From positions 548,491 to 612,490 of the forward strand of contig NZ_ADVZ01000002.1 of the NCBI RefSeq assembly GCF_000178995.1: 64,000 bases of DNA, written 5' to 3'. Origin of the DNA: Afipia sp. 1NLS2. Lineage in GTDB: Bacteria; Pseudomonadota; Alphaproteobacteria; Rhizobiales; Xanthobacteraceae. The position numbers and the translations under genes are program-made. Below, piece after piece: positions 28,467-41,071 of the stretch (positions are counted from its first letter, which is position 1; the number at the start of each line of letters is the position of its first letter). The notes below the pieces were generated by a model. That model did no database searches and was not told where the DNA came from. It saw only the letters and a program-made list of their open reading frames with translations.

Positions 28467-28709
28467 AGTCATCACGACTTCTTGTAGATTTCCTGAATTT
28501 AATTTTTTTTCATAATTTCCATCAAACCTGATTTAGCTCAAAATAATCTCATAAGTTATTGCTTTATATAGCAATTATTATTCCGTCGCGACGCGGCGGT
28601 CGCCGACACAATGTTGCGGCGCACTATTGAGAATTGGAATATTATATACCAGAGTTTTCGCCTGCGAACGGGGCTGCGAGCCCGACAACAGTTCACGGCA
28701 GGAGGAAAC

Positions 28710-30044
28710 ATGACAACGAATTCGGTGAAAGCTCAGTCAGAGGCTGAGGCGCAAGGCATCTATCGCTGGGTGCAGCTCGCGATGGGCCTCGGCTGCATGG
28801 CGATGGTCGCCAACCTTCAATATGGGTGGACACTCTTCGTCGACCCCATCGACCAGAAATATCATTGGGGCCGCGCGGCAATCCAGCTCGCCTTCACCTT
28901 CTTCGTCGTGACCGAAACCTGGCTTGTGCCGATTGAGGCCTGGTTCGTCGACCGCTTCGGCCCGCGCATCGTCATCATGTTCGGCGGCTGCATGGCGGCG
29001 CTGGCATGGGTCGTCAATTCCTACGCGAGTTCGGTGGAGATGCTGTACCTCGCAGCCGTCATGGGCGGCATCGGAGCAGGATCGGTTTACGGCACCTGCG
29101 TCGGCAACGCCCTGAAGTGGTTCCCCGATCATCGCGGCGTTGCCGCGGGCGCAACCGCTGCCGGCTTCGGCGCAGGCGCAGCGCTGACCGTTGTGCCGAT
29201 CGCCCACATGATCGGCTCCAGCGGCTATCAGACCGCCTTCTTCGATTTCGGCCTCGGTCAGGGCCTCGTCGTCCTGATCCTCGGCTTCTTCATCCGTAAG
29301 CCGACCTTCGATATTCCGATCATCAAGAAGAAGCTCAACCTGCCGCAGACGGTCTATGGCTTCAAGCCGAGCGAAACCCTGCGCAGCCCGATCTTTTGGG
29401 TGCTCTATGTGACCTTCGTGCTGGTCGCTTCGGGTGGCCTGATGGCGGCAGCGCAGATCGCACCGATCGCACACGACTACAAGATCGCCGGCGAACCGGT
29501 CAGCCTGTTCGGCTTCCAGATGGCAGCCTTGACGATGGCGATCTCGCTGGACCGCATCTTCGACGGCTTCGGACGCCCGATCTTCGGTTTCATTTCCGAC
29601 ACCATTGGCCGCGAATACACGATGTTCATCGCCTTCGGCACCGGTGCACTGATGCTACTGATGCTGTCGCTCTACGGACACTCGGCGATCGTGTTCGTTC
29701 TAGCGACCGCGGTGTATTTCGGCGTGTTTGGCGAAATCTACAGCCTGTTCCCGGCAACCGCAGGCGACACTTTCGGCGCGAAGTACGCCACCACCAACAA
29801 CGGCATGCTGTACACCGCTAAGGGTACCGCTGCGTTGCTGGTGCCCTTCGGCAGCATCCTCGCCAAGAACTACGGCTGGCAGTCGGTGTTCATGGTGGCG
29901 GTGGCTTGCAACTCGATCGCCGCCCTGCTCGCGGTTTTCGTGATCAAGCCGATGCGCCGCGCGCACATCGAGCGCAGCAACGAACTGGCCGCGAGCGGCC
30001 TTAATGCATCGGCGCCCCTCTCGGTGCAGAACGCCAACGCATAA
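28710..30044 (+). CDS. oxlT: MFS transporter, oxalate/formate antiporter (OFA) family
   Basis: The 444-residue protein has about 12 hydrophobic segments and the OFA pattern: QYGWTLFVDPID in the first loop, VDRFGPRIVIMFGG as the MFS motif, and YGTCVGNALKWFPDHRGVAAG in the middle. OxlT of Oxalobacter exchanges oxalate for formate. Close homologues in this bacterial family often sit with formyl-CoA transferase and oxalyl-CoA decarboxylase, which are not in this window, so the substrate is not proven. GGAGG at 28701-28705 fixes the start. Confidence 0.78.
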   Translation: MTTNSVKAQSEAEAQGIYRWVQLAMGLGCMAMVANLQYGWTLFVDPIDQKYHWGRAAIQLAFTFFVVTETWLVPIEAWFVDRFGPRIVIMFGGCMAALAWVVNSYASSVEMLYLAAVMGGIGAGSVYGTCVGNALKWFPDHRGVAAGATAAGFGAGAALTVVPIAHMIGSSGYQTAFFDFGLGQGLVVLILGFFIRKPTFDIPIIKKKLNLPQTVYGFKPSETLRSPIFWVLYVTFVLVASGGLMAAAQIAPIAHDYKIAGEPVSLFGFQMAALTMAISLDRIFDGFGRPIFGFISDTIGREYTMFIAFGTGALMLLMLSLYGHSAIVFVLATAVYFGVFGEIYSLFPATAGDTFGAKYATTNNGMLYTAKGTAALLVPFGSILAKNYGWQSVFMVAVACNSIAALLAVFVIKPMRRAHIERSNELAASGLNASAPLSVQNANA

Positions 30045-30071
30045 TTATTCCCCCCAAGGGACCAACCTTGA

Positions 30072-30102
30072 GACCAGGCGATTTCCGCCTGGTCTTTTTT
30101 TT
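30072..30102 (+). terminator. Intrinsic terminator after the OFA transporter
   Basis: The arms gaccaggcg and cgcctggtc pair perfectly around a five-base loop and are followed by a run of T. Confidence 0.9.
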
Positions 30103-30211
30103 AGGTGGGCGACTGATCTGTGGCGCGCCGTCAAGGCGACAAATAGCCTCAAATTGCTTGTAGGTTTTATATCGCGTGGTAGCCTGTTACTTTCAGAGCG
30201 GGCGGGGTTCC

Positions 30212-30505
30212 ATGCATCAACCGATCGACAGGCACCATAACAATACTTTCCGGCACTCAAGGAAGGGCCAACTCACCGCCCTGTTTCTGGGGTGTATCGT
30301 TAGCATCAGCGCACTGGTCAATTTCATCAGCGCATTTCGGAGCAGGCAGGTCCTTTACGGCGGCCGGCTCACCCCGACCGGCTGGATCTCGTATCAGGCC
30401 CACCCGGCCTTGTTCATGTGGGTTCTGGCCATTGAGGCCTGTGCCGTGCTGATTTGCATCGGTGCCATCTACGCCGTCTTCTTCAAAGACATCGATCAGA
30501 CTTAA
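30212..30505 (+). CDS. Small two-helix membrane protein, unknown function
   Basis: The 97-residue protein has a His/Arg-rich N-terminus, a first membrane segment (LTALFLGCIVSISALVNFIS) and a second (LFMWVLAIEACAVLICIGAIY). The loop between them contains LYGGRLTPTGWISYQAHP. It was not recognised. I prefer the ATG at 30212; an upstream GTG in frame adds 12 residues. It lies alone between the transporter and the metal-efflux operon. Confidence 0.5.
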   Translation: MHQPIDRHHNNTFRHSRKGQLTALFLGCIVSISALVNFISAFRSRQVLYGGRLTPTGWISYQAHPALFMWVLAIEACAVLICIGAIYAVFFKDIDQT

Positions 30506-30633
30506 GCTTCACGGCTCGACTGCAAGGCTCGCGGCCGCGCGACTCGACCGAGGCATGAACGCCGTGCTGTGTCCGGCCTGATCGCGATAGCTTGCCGCCA
30601 ACATCGATGAGCGCGGATGGACTCCGCCGCGCA

Positions 30634-34791
<4,158 letters not shown>

Positions 34792-34795
<4 letters not shown>

Positions 34796-36087
34796 CGCGC
34801 ATTCCCCCGCGCAAGAGCAAACGGATTCCCCACAAGGCCTTCAATCGTGGCTACGGCAATATGGAAATTTTGCAACGCCTCCTGCTCGCGCAGGCGGGCT
34901 TGGGTCAGACTGGATTGTGCATCGAGCACCTCAAGCAGCGAGAACCGCCCTTGCCCGTAGCCGTCGGATATGGCGTCCGAGGCCTGTCGCGCTTTTGGAA
35001 TTGCCGTCTCCCGCAACACAGCGAGTTCGCGGAGCGAGCCTTGCAGCGAGTCATAGGCCCGCCCCGCGACGACGATGAGCGTATTGCGGTTGGCTTCCCG
35101 CTCAGCCCGAACCTTGGCAAGATTCTCCTGCGCGGAAAGGATATTTCCCTGATTCTGATCGAACAGCGGGATCGGCACCGAGAGCGTGAGCCTCACCGCA
35201 TCGTCCCTGGTGTCGTTAAAATGACGCCACCCAGCAGACAGCCGCACGTCGGGATACGGCTTCAGTCTCGCAAGCAATAATTCGGCGTTGCGTTGCGCAT
35301 AGAGAGCTGTCCAGCGCACGAGCTGTGGGTTGGCGTCGATGGCGGCAACGACCGACTGAAAGGTTGGCGGTCGGCCCGTGACATCGAGCTGCCCAGACAC
35401 GGCAGAGAATTTCGGCGTGGTATCTCCCATCAAGACCGCAAGCTCGCGGCGCGCGCTCGCGAGCGCCGCCTTAGCGCGCTCGCGGTCGGCCTTCACAAGC
35501 GACGACGCGACATCGGCCCGCCCCGTCTCTGCAACCGAGGATGCACCCGCCTCCACACGCCGTTGGAGAAGGGGCGTGATCTTGTCGATCGCCACGACTT
35601 GTTGATCGAGAATGTGAATGCGGCGTTGAAGACCGACAACGTTGACGAAAGCGATCGCGGTCTCTGAAAGAATCTCCAGCCGCGTCGCCTTGCGCTGGAT
35701 AGTCGCGACATCGACACCTGCGAGGCCTGCCGAAATACGCGCCTCCCGCTTTCCGAAGAGTTCGAATAGCTGGCTTATTTGCAGCGTCGTCTCGGCAGAT
35801 CGCGTTCCGCGATAAACACCTGAGCCAAACGAATTGTCCTGCTCATAGGACAGTTCGGGATTGGGGAGAACACCAGCCTGGATATGCTGACCGGTTGCTA
35901 TCCCGACGTCCCGTTCGGCCGCCGTAAGGCGCGGACTGGAAACGAGCGCGCGTTGCAGCGCCGCTCTCAGGGTGAGAGTCTGCGAATGCGACATCGCCAT
36001 CAGCCATGGGCTGACCAGCAATGCCGCCGCGCACGCAAAGCGCGCGGCAATCTTGAAAAACATATGGAATGACCTGACGAGCGACAT
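34792..36087 (-). CDS. czcC: TolC-family outer-membrane channel of metal efflux (CzcC)
   Basis: The 431-residue protein has a signal peptide (ARFACAAALLVSPWLMAMSH), then two OEP repeats with LRAALQRALVSSPRLTAAERD and VRLTLSVPIPLFDQNQGNI, the usual TolC landmarks. It forms the outer-membrane exit for the CzcBA pump. Several Met codons lie near the start; I kept the longest, which leaves 32 bases to the upstream gene. Confidence 0.88.
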
Positions 36088-36119
36088 GGTGGGAACGCGA
36101 AGCGTTCCGGCGGCAGCGT

Positions 36120-36479
36120 TCAGGCAAAGAATTTTGGTGGAGGCGGGTCGAGGCCGAGCGGCAATCCCCGGAGAAGGATGCTGCTTGCTACGGAGACTTT
36201 ATGCGTTGGGCTAACAACGAGCGAGGTAGTTATCGGCGCTGGAATCGTTACCGAGAAGCAGCCATGACAGTGGTGGTCGGAGATAACGCCTTTCTCGGAT
36301 TGACCAAGGTCGTTCTTGATCGACGCGACGATCGATGTGCCGGAGTTATTGGCAACATCCAGATCGCAGAACCCGTGCAGCGCTCCCGCCAAAAGGTACA
36401 TCGTCAACACAAATGCCGCGAAGAACCTGCGCGGAAGGCACAGCAGCGGCAGGCGTTGAAGATGAAAGCATGAAATCAC
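36120..36479 (-). CDS. Small Cys/His-containing exported protein heading the czc operon
   Basis: The 119-residue protein has a hydrophobic N-terminal segment (FAAFVLTMYLLAGALHGFC) and a DHHCHGCF motif near the middle that could bind metal. It ends with a Pro-rich tail (LGLDPPPPKFFA). It is first in line before czcCBA, as CzcI-like periplasmic regulators are. I chose a GTG at 36479 with AAAGG eight bases upstream; another GTG at 36518 would add 13 residues. The family assignment is unproven. Confidence 0.55.
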   Translation of the reverse strand: MISCFHLQRLPLLCLPRRFFAAFVLTMYLLAGALHGFCDLDVANNSGTSIVASIKNDLGQSEKGVISDHHCHGCFSVTIPAPITTSLVVSPTHKVSVASSILLRGLPLGLDPPPPKFFA

Positions 36480-36629
36480 TGCGATGCCTTTCGGATCGGC
36501 CCAAGCCCCCGCTAACACGCGACCGGCTCAATGTCGACGCGCCGGGAAAAGAAAAAATGGCTGGTTTGTCGCAGTAACGGCTAATCGCTTGTCGGAATGG
36601 AAAATCCCACTTCCGCTAAGCCCTTGAAA

Positions 36630-36647
36630 TATTGGTGAGCGCGGAGG
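36630..36647. repeat. Left attachment site of the island
   Basis: The sequence tattggtgagcgcggagg is identical to 51647-51664. It includes the CCA end, the discriminator base and the acceptor stem of tRNA-Lys, yet no tRNA follows here. This is the fragment left by site-specific integration. Confidence 0.85.
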
Positions 36648-36767
36648 TTGTAAAGTTCGTCCGCGTTATCAACGTCTTACGCGAAGGTGCGGGCCAAAAT
36701 GCCGCTTTGAGGCACAATGAACCTTTTGAGCAGGTCCCTCACCCTCCCAAAAGGAAACGGCAGTTTT

Positions 36768-36975
36768 GGTTCACTGAAACCATCTGAGCGACGTTCGCAC
36801 GAGACCACCGCCGCGAAAGAACTGATCCGACCTTGCAAAGCTGAGATGGAGAAAGGCCGGACGCTCCTTCGCCTATGCCGAAACTGTGAACTTCTCCTTC
36901 ATCTACGACGGCGGGAGCAATCCAGCGAGCTACGGCGCCGGACGTGATTACGCCATCGCGAAGGGATGTAGATCG
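36768..36975 (+). pseudogene. Frameshifted remnant A of a small-protein family
   Basis: One frame reads TTAAKELIRPCKAEMEK, and after a one-base shift (aaaggcc for expected aaagcc) it continues AGRSFAYAETVNFSFIYDGG and then SYGAGRDYAIAKG. Related remnants lie at 40492-40635 and 45700-45790. The parent family was not recognised. Confidence 0.5.
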
Positions 36976-37155
36976 ACGAAAGCGGGACGCGGATCACGAT
37001 GACGCCGAAAGGCGAACACGCCTAAAAACGCCTATAATGACAAAAAAACCCGCCTCCGGGAGCATCCGGGGCTGGCTTAAGTCTTAACTTGATCTACGTC
37101 AGTTCCACCAAGCGGCTATATCGCATAGTTCGACCTCTCAGAAATGGAGGGCCAA

Positions 37156-37392
37156 ATGAAATTTATTATCGTTACCGCAAGTGTCCTTTTGCTTTCAGCT
37201 ACAGCGTCTGGGCTCGCACAAACCGGCCCCGTCGCGGCAAAGTGCGCCAAGGATATTCAGACGTACTGCCCTAATAAGTCCCACGGTCGCCAACAAGTCC
37301 GATCGTGCCTTGAATCTAACAGAAGCAAGGTGTCGGCCGAATGCCGTAAGGCACTCGACACTACCGGTCCTGGCAGGGGCCGAAACCAGTAA
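37156..37392 (+). CDS. Small exported Cys-rich repeat protein
   Basis: The 78-residue protein has a signal peptide (KFIIVTASVLLLSATASGLAQ) and a single unit of the GLG1-like cysteine-rich pattern: CAKDIQTYC, then VRSCLESNRSKVSAECRKAL. Four cysteines could form two disulfides in the periplasm. GGAGGG precedes the ATG. An intrinsic terminator follows about 80 bases downstream, so it is a single-gene unit. Its function is unknown. Confidence 0.68.
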   Translation: MKFIIVTASVLLLSATASGLAQTGPVAAKCAKDIQTYCPNKSHGRQQVRSCLESNRSKVSAECRKALDTTGPGRGRNQ

Positions 37393-37471
37393 CAGAAATA
37401 AGGCTGCTTTAGCCTGCAGCCTCTTTCATTCATCGCTCGAGCTCCGACCCTTCTAGACTGACACAACAAAA

Positions 37472-37504
37472 AAGCCCGCCACTCCGAGCATGGAGGGCGG
37501 GCTT
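37472..37504 (+). terminator. Intrinsic terminator downstream of the Cys-rich protein
   Basis: The arms aagcccgcc and ggcgggctt pair perfectly, and an inner four-base stem (ctcc/ggag) closes on gagcat. A degenerate version of the same hairpin lies near 37043-37076. Confidence 0.75.
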
Positions 37505-37629
37505 AAGTCTACGGAGCTGTAGGCATAACCCCGCTTATCAGGGCGAGGTTCAGTAGATGCCCAATTTGTGATTTGAACTCCCTTCCTATTTTAATAGCTT
37601 TCCGTTCCCCAGCGAGTGGGGAGGCTTCA

Positions 37630-37802
37630 ATGGAACGGTTTATTCATTTTGAGAATATCGCCATTACCGGAAGCTCCTTGCGGAAGAGCAAGACGAGGAA
37701 AAAAGGGCTGTTCTCCGTAAGTTACTGGCAGAAGAAGAGGCGAAAGAGGTCTCCGCAGCCACGGACCGCGAGCGGCGGAATCCAAAGCCCCCGCCCCCGT
37801 AA
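37630..37802 (+). pseudogene. Frameshifted small YRKLL-type protein gene
   Basis: The ATG frame gives MERFIHFENI. The frame shifted by one then gives HYRKLLAEEQDEEKRAVLRK, LLAEEEAKEV and a Pro-rich end. Adding one base near 37660 would restore a 57-residue protein like the short helical (H/R)YR(K/R)LL proteins common in this bacterial group. A one-base deletion is the simplest reading. Confidence 0.5.
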
Positions 37803-37848
37803 TGGTACCGAGTTTTTTTAGAACCACGGCTATGGGCACTTAGAGGCT

Positions 37849-37953
37849 ATGGCGCGACCTATTGTATATCGATGCCCAAACACCGGGATAAATGTGCAGC
37901 ACTGGCTTCCTGACGCGCCAGAGGGAGCCGTCAAGTTTCGTACCGGCGGCTAG
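37849..37953 (+). pseudogene. Truncated small protein fragment (MARPIVYRCPNTG type)
   Basis: The 34-residue frame MARPIVYRCPNTGINVQHWL matches, from memory, the start of a short Cys-containing protein widespread in Bradyrhizobium relatives, which normally continues to a second CxxC. Here it ends early in unrelated sequence. From 37954 to 38080 I see no gene. Confidence 0.4.
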
Positions 37954-38080
37954 CGCCCGGCTGGTTTGGCGTTCGCAACGAGGGCTGGCCGGGCTGACTT
38001 TCATCGTCTCACGACATTTCTGGAACTAACTCTGTCGGGTAGACTTGAACTTCGTCGCTGGTGAGGTTCATTGCGACTTG

Positions 38081-38122
38081 GCCCGGCTGGGAATGCCCCA
38101 GAGACCTTCCTCCCAGCCGGGC
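38081..38122. other. Perfect 12-bp inverted repeat, possible structured RNA
   Basis: The arms gcccggctggga and tcccagccgggc flank an 18-base loop, without a T-run on either side. It lies about 95 bases upstream of a 26-residue membrane peptide gene, so it could be part of a leader or an independent small RNA. Confidence 0.45.
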
Positions 38123-38217
38123 TAACCTACGGATAGAAAACCCCGGCGCCCGTTGATCACCCGGTGAAGAGATCGCCAGTTGCGCTCCCACCCTACTCAA
38201 GCGGAACGCGCAGCGAC

Positions 38218-38298
38218 ATGCAAAACGTAATCTTGATCGGGATTTGCGCTGCTATATTTCTGCTTGTCCGCGTGATGATGATGATGATGGGGAATTGA
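38218..38298 (+). CDS. 26-residue single-helix membrane peptide
   Basis: The frame encodes MQNVILIGICAAIFLLVRV followed by five Met and GN. It is homologous to the peptide at 43868-43945 (MQNAFLIALCIGIVALVVG, counting the GTG as Met). A shared leader, with gttgcgctccc and ccctactcaa, precedes this gene and another tiny gene at 43736. A terminator follows six bases after the stop codon, which supports a real transcription unit. The function is unknown. Confidence 0.5.
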   Translation: MQNVILIGICAAIFLLVRVMMMMMGN

Positions 38299-38303
38299 AG
38301 TGT

Positions 38304-38323
38304 ACCCCCGCCGGAGCGGGGGT
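38304..38323 (+). terminator. Hairpin terminator after the 26-residue peptide
   Basis: The arms acccccgc and gcgggggt flank the tetraloop cgga. Only a short T-poor tail follows, so it may also serve the convergent DUF3147 gene. Confidence 0.6.
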
Positions 38324-38676
38324 TAGAGTCGAATCCCCGTGAAGCGCATCAGGATCCATGCCGTTACAAAATATAGGATGATCGTGATCGCGCAACTCAC
38401 CGCCATGCTTTGCCAAAAGCCTATCCCTGCTCGCAGCATCCACGGAAGCGCCAGGAACATCGGCAGCGACGGGAGCACATACCAAAACGTGGATTCCGCA
38501 AGCCCTGCAGTCCGCTCGATGTCAGCAGTATCGTGCCACAACCAAATTATGCCGAGCAGAGACACCAAAGGCAGAGAAACAACCAGGGCGCCAATAGCCG
38601 GACTGCGCCTTGCCACCTCCGAAACAACGCCAACGATGACGCCCGACAAGGCGCATTTGATGACAAAGTACAACAT
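38323..38676 (-). CDS. DUF3147 family membrane protein
   Basis: The 117-residue protein has four membrane segments and the DUF3147/GlpM-like pattern: IKCALSGVIVGVVSEVARR, GALVVSLPLVSLLGIIWLW and WYVLPSLPMFLALPWML. The function of the family is unknown. It is complete, reads opposite to the tiny peptide gene, and its stop abuts that gene's terminator. Confidence 0.75.
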   Translation of the reverse strand: MLYFVIKCALSGVIVGVVSEVARRSPAIGALVVSLPLVSLLGIIWLWHDTADIERTAGLAESTFWYVLPSLPMFLALPWMLRAGIGFWQSMAVSCAITIILYFVTAWILMRFTGIRL

Positions 38677-38858
38677 CTCGGCACCCTAAAGCCAGGTTGT
38701 ATAGCCCTATGTAGAAAATCCCGCCGGAGTGGGTCTATCTCCCCGCGGTTCGAGGTTCTCAGGGAGAGGTACTTCAAACCGCCAAACTTGTTACATTTTG
38801 TTACAGCCCAGAACCCACTTACTCCGCATCTCAGCCGCCTCTTTAAGGTCTCCGCACT

Positions 38859-38960
38859 GGAACTGTCAGCGGCCAGCCAGATTGTCCCTCTTCGAGCTTA
38901 CCCCAGGTGTAGTGCCATGGCGCCGACGATCTGTCCAAAATCAGACGCGCCGTTACGTCT
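38859..38960 (+). pseudogene. Truncated, frameshifted duplicate of the DUF3606 gene start
   Basis: About 80 bases here, including ggaactg.cagc and gtgccatggc, repeat the leader and first codons of the DUF3606 gene at 39436. One extra g after atggc breaks the frame; without it the sequence reads MADDLSK. The rest of the gene is missing. From 38677 to 38858 I see no gene. Confidence 0.45.
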
Positions 38961-38986
38961 GATGGTCCGCTTCTTTGGAGGTGGCT

Positions 38987-39112
38987 TTGCTTTTTGTCCT
39001 GTTATTGAGCCTCGGCCTTTTTGCTGTGGCATTCATAATCTGGTTCAAAACCGTCCATCCGCACGGACGATGGGAGTATTCCCCATCGACGCCGCCCTAT
39101 GAGCGATGCTGA
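38987..39112 (+). CDS. 41-residue single-helix membrane protein (TTG start)
   Basis: The frame reads LLFVLLLSLGLFAVAFIIWF, then KTVHPHGRWEYSPSTPPYERC. A GGAGG lies five bases before the TTG; a GTG two codons earlier directly abuts it. The helix followed by a Pro/Tyr-rich tail looks like a true small membrane protein, but no homologue was recalled with certainty. Confidence 0.4.
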   Translation: MLFVLLLSLGLFAVAFIIWFKTVHPHGRWEYSPSTPPYERC

Positions 39113-39205
39113 ACGGAGCCACGACCGCAGCTCATTGTAGCCCTTAATTGTCAGATGCCCATATTCGCTGGGCGGGGTAAGCTTGCAGCCCTTGGGGCTA
39201 TTCAA

Positions 39206-39337
39206 ATGCATCGGCGCAGACGGAAAGTGCGAGCCGATCCGTGTGAGCTCGCAATAGGCATTGCCTTAGGATTGCTAGCCGGAGCGCTGTTGTTCTTCGC
39301 AATCGGCAGCTTGGCGTATTTTTCTACGATGGAGTGA
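39206..39337 (+). CDS. 43-residue single-helix membrane protein
   Basis: An Arg/Lys-rich start (MHRRRRKVRADPCE) is followed by one membrane helix (LAIGIALGLLAGALLFFAIG) and a short tail. An in-frame ATG at 39155 would add 17 residues. The positive N-terminus suggests it faces the cytoplasm. The function is unknown. Confidence 0.4.
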   Translation: MHRRRRKVRADPCELAIGIALGLLAGALLFFAIGSLAYFSTME

Positions 39338-39435
39338 TCAGCAGTGAGCCAGCGCCTAGATAGCTGCTCTCCCCCGCCGGAACTGGCAGCCGCCAACTAG
39401 CTTGTCCCTTCCCAAGCTAGATCGAGTGGAGTGCC

Positions 39436-39618
39436 ATGGCCGACGATCTGACCAAGAAGGGTCCGCAGGACCGCAGCCACATCAATATGAACGAGGACTA
39501 TGAGGTGAAATACTGGACGCACCACCTTGGGGTGAGCCGGGAAGAACTCCAGAGGGCCATCGACAAAGTGGGAACCTCCGTCGCGACGGTGCGAAAAGAA
39601 CTTCGGAAAGAGGACTAG
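39436..39618 (+). CDS. DUF3606 family small protein
   Basis: The 60-residue protein matches DUF3606: MADDLTKKGPQDRSHINMNE, then YWTHHLGVSREELQRAIDKVG and SVATVRKEL. Proteins of this type are short, multicopy in rhizobia and of unknown role. A broken partial copy sits about 500 bases upstream. From 39619 to 39824 I see no gene. Confidence 0.75.
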   Translation: MADDLTKKGPQDRSHINMNEDYEVKYWTHHLGVSREELQRAIDKVGTSVATVRKELRKED

Positions 39619-39824
39619 TGGCCCTCCGCAACCGCCGCATCCGAGCTCTTCTCATCAGGCAACGTTGGCTTGCGTCCTCACTAACCCGGCCTCGTTCCAA
39701 TCGCTTCCGCTTCCGCCATCTGATGGCCTGGAAATGGTCATGAGGCGACGCGGAACAGCCTTCCACCACCACGCGTTTTGCTGAGGTGTGTCAACAATGA
39801 CTGAACGTATTTTGGAGGACGATC

Positions 39825-40118
39825 ATGCGAAATAATCTGATTCTCGCCGTCGCTTTAGTCGTGATCGGATTCACTGTTCCCGCGTCGGCCGCCGCCATCG
39901 GCTACGTTCAGGAACCGGTGACCAAGATTTACACCCAGGCGGGACCGCTGCCGGTTCAAGCAGCGATCGATATTGCCAACGGGGTTGGACTGGTTTCGGT
40001 ATCCAGCACAAACAAATGGTTCAACGAATGGCAGATCGAGGGCTATGACGTCACTGGTCGCTATATGGAAGTCGATGTCGATGCGCGAACGGGTGCGATC
40101 GTAGACGTCGATAGGTGA
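39825..40118 (+). CDS. Small exported PepSY-like protein
   Basis: The 97-residue protein has a signal peptide (RNNLILAVALVVIGFTVPASA) and one PepSY-like unit: PVQAAIDIANGVGLVSV, then WFNEWQIEGYDVTGRYMEVD and DARTGAIVDVDR. Such proteins are periplasmic and may bind or inhibit proteases, which is not shown here. TTTGGAGGAC upstream supplies a ribosome-binding site. Confidence 0.68.
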   Translation: MRNNLILAVALVVIGFTVPASAAAIGYVQEPVTKIYTQAGPLPVQAAIDIANGVGLVSVSSTNKWFNEWQIEGYDVTGRYMEVDVDARTGAIVDVDR

Positions 40119-40209
40119 CGTCAATCAGCCGACCACGTCTTGGATATGTGGCGGTGCATGGATCTAGGATAAGCCGTTGGAGAAGCGTAATTGGAGGAAA
40201 CGGTAGCCG

Positions 40210-40311
40210 TCAGGTGGCCACCTTCCAAACAAGGACACCGCAAAGAGCCGCCAGAATAATTCCCCAACCGATGATGTAAAGGAAGCCGCTTCGCAGTTTT
40301 CGACATGTCAC
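40210..40311 (-). CDS. 33-residue single-helix membrane peptide, possibly broken
   Basis: A GTG frame reads MTCRKLRSGFLYIIGWG, then IILAALCGVLVWKVAT. A similar helix (YYVGWGIVLALLCGLLVWKI) occurs on the same strand at 45416-45500. In both places an ATG with a good ribosome-binding site lies in a different frame, so one or both may be frameshifted. Confidence 0.3.
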   Translation of the reverse strand: MTCRKLRSGFLYIIGWGIILAALCGVLVWKVAT

Positions 40312-40491
40312 CCTTTCCAATTACCAAGACATGTGGTCATGCCCGACCGAGAATTGAATGGGGCTGGATCTACGACCCCAAACTCGCCGAACTGGACGAA
40401 ATGCAGTTCTATGTTGTGCAGTGGGCTCCGAACGGAAAGATCTACCGACACTTGGTGATCTGCGCGAATTCTGATCTGCGTTTGCGCCTAG

Positions 40492-40635
40492 GAGTCCGAG
40501 GACTCCTTCGCCGGTTCAGAAGCCGCCGCAAGAGAATTGATCCGAATTTGCAAAACCGAAATGGAGCAAGCCAGTCGCTCTTTCGCCTATACTGGAACTG
40601 TCAATTTCGCTTTCATCTACGACGCTGCCGATTAA
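40492..40635 (+). pseudogene. Remnant B of the FAYTGTVNF family
   Basis: An open stretch without a start codon reads EAAARELIRICKTEMEQASR, then SFAYTGTVNFAFIYDAAD, then a stop. It is clearly related to remnant A at 36768-36975. It begins right after a stop codon and is truncated at both ends. Confidence 0.5.
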
Positions 40636-40785
40636 ACCCCGTAGCGCCCTCTCCTCGGCCACAAGCCTCGACTCTAAGGTCACGCGATCTTCGCCCCGGA
40701 GGTTTGGTGAGGCGAGTAAGAAGTGACAATGGCCAACAACCTTTTCATGGCCGCGAATGATGAAGCGGCGCAGTTCTTCATCCAT
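40516..40785 (-). CDS. Small hypothetical protein, doubtful 3' part
   Basis: The frame from the ATG at 40785 reads MDEELRRFIIRGHEKVVGHC, HFLLASPNLRGEDRVTLESR, LVAEERALRGL. That part resembles the short helical proteins of this bacterial group. The last third runs antisense through remnant B, so the true end may be lost. From 40786 to 41071 I see nothing else. Confidence 0.33.
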   Translation of the reverse strand: MDEELRRFIIRGHEKVVGHCHFLLASPNLRGEDRVTLESRLVAEERALRGLIGSVVDESEIDSSSIGERATGLLHFGFANSDQFSCGGF

Positions 40786-41071
40786 GGGGCTGCCCCGTTT
40801 TCCTAAAAAGGCATTCAGGAAGTCTTCGATGTTGCGTAGGCCGGCGGACAACGGTCGACCTACGCTAAAGCCTATCTCATTGGGCGGCTATCAATCCCGA
40901 GGCCACGCTCAAGGCTGGCAATTCTGGATTCCAAATCCGTCATCCAGTCCTCGGCCGGGATCATTCTCGGATTCCCAACTTTGATTTCTAAGCCGCGAAC
41001 AGCCTATTTCAGTCGCCGTAGCCGCTGAAGCTCGAAGGCTTGGGGCATGCTCTTAAACATCCCCGCCTCCA

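Noticed and set aside
40305..40760. Plus-strand open frame of 151 codons
   Set aside because: It runs out of frame through remnant B and changes composition midway. It is a chance open stretch over decayed sequence.
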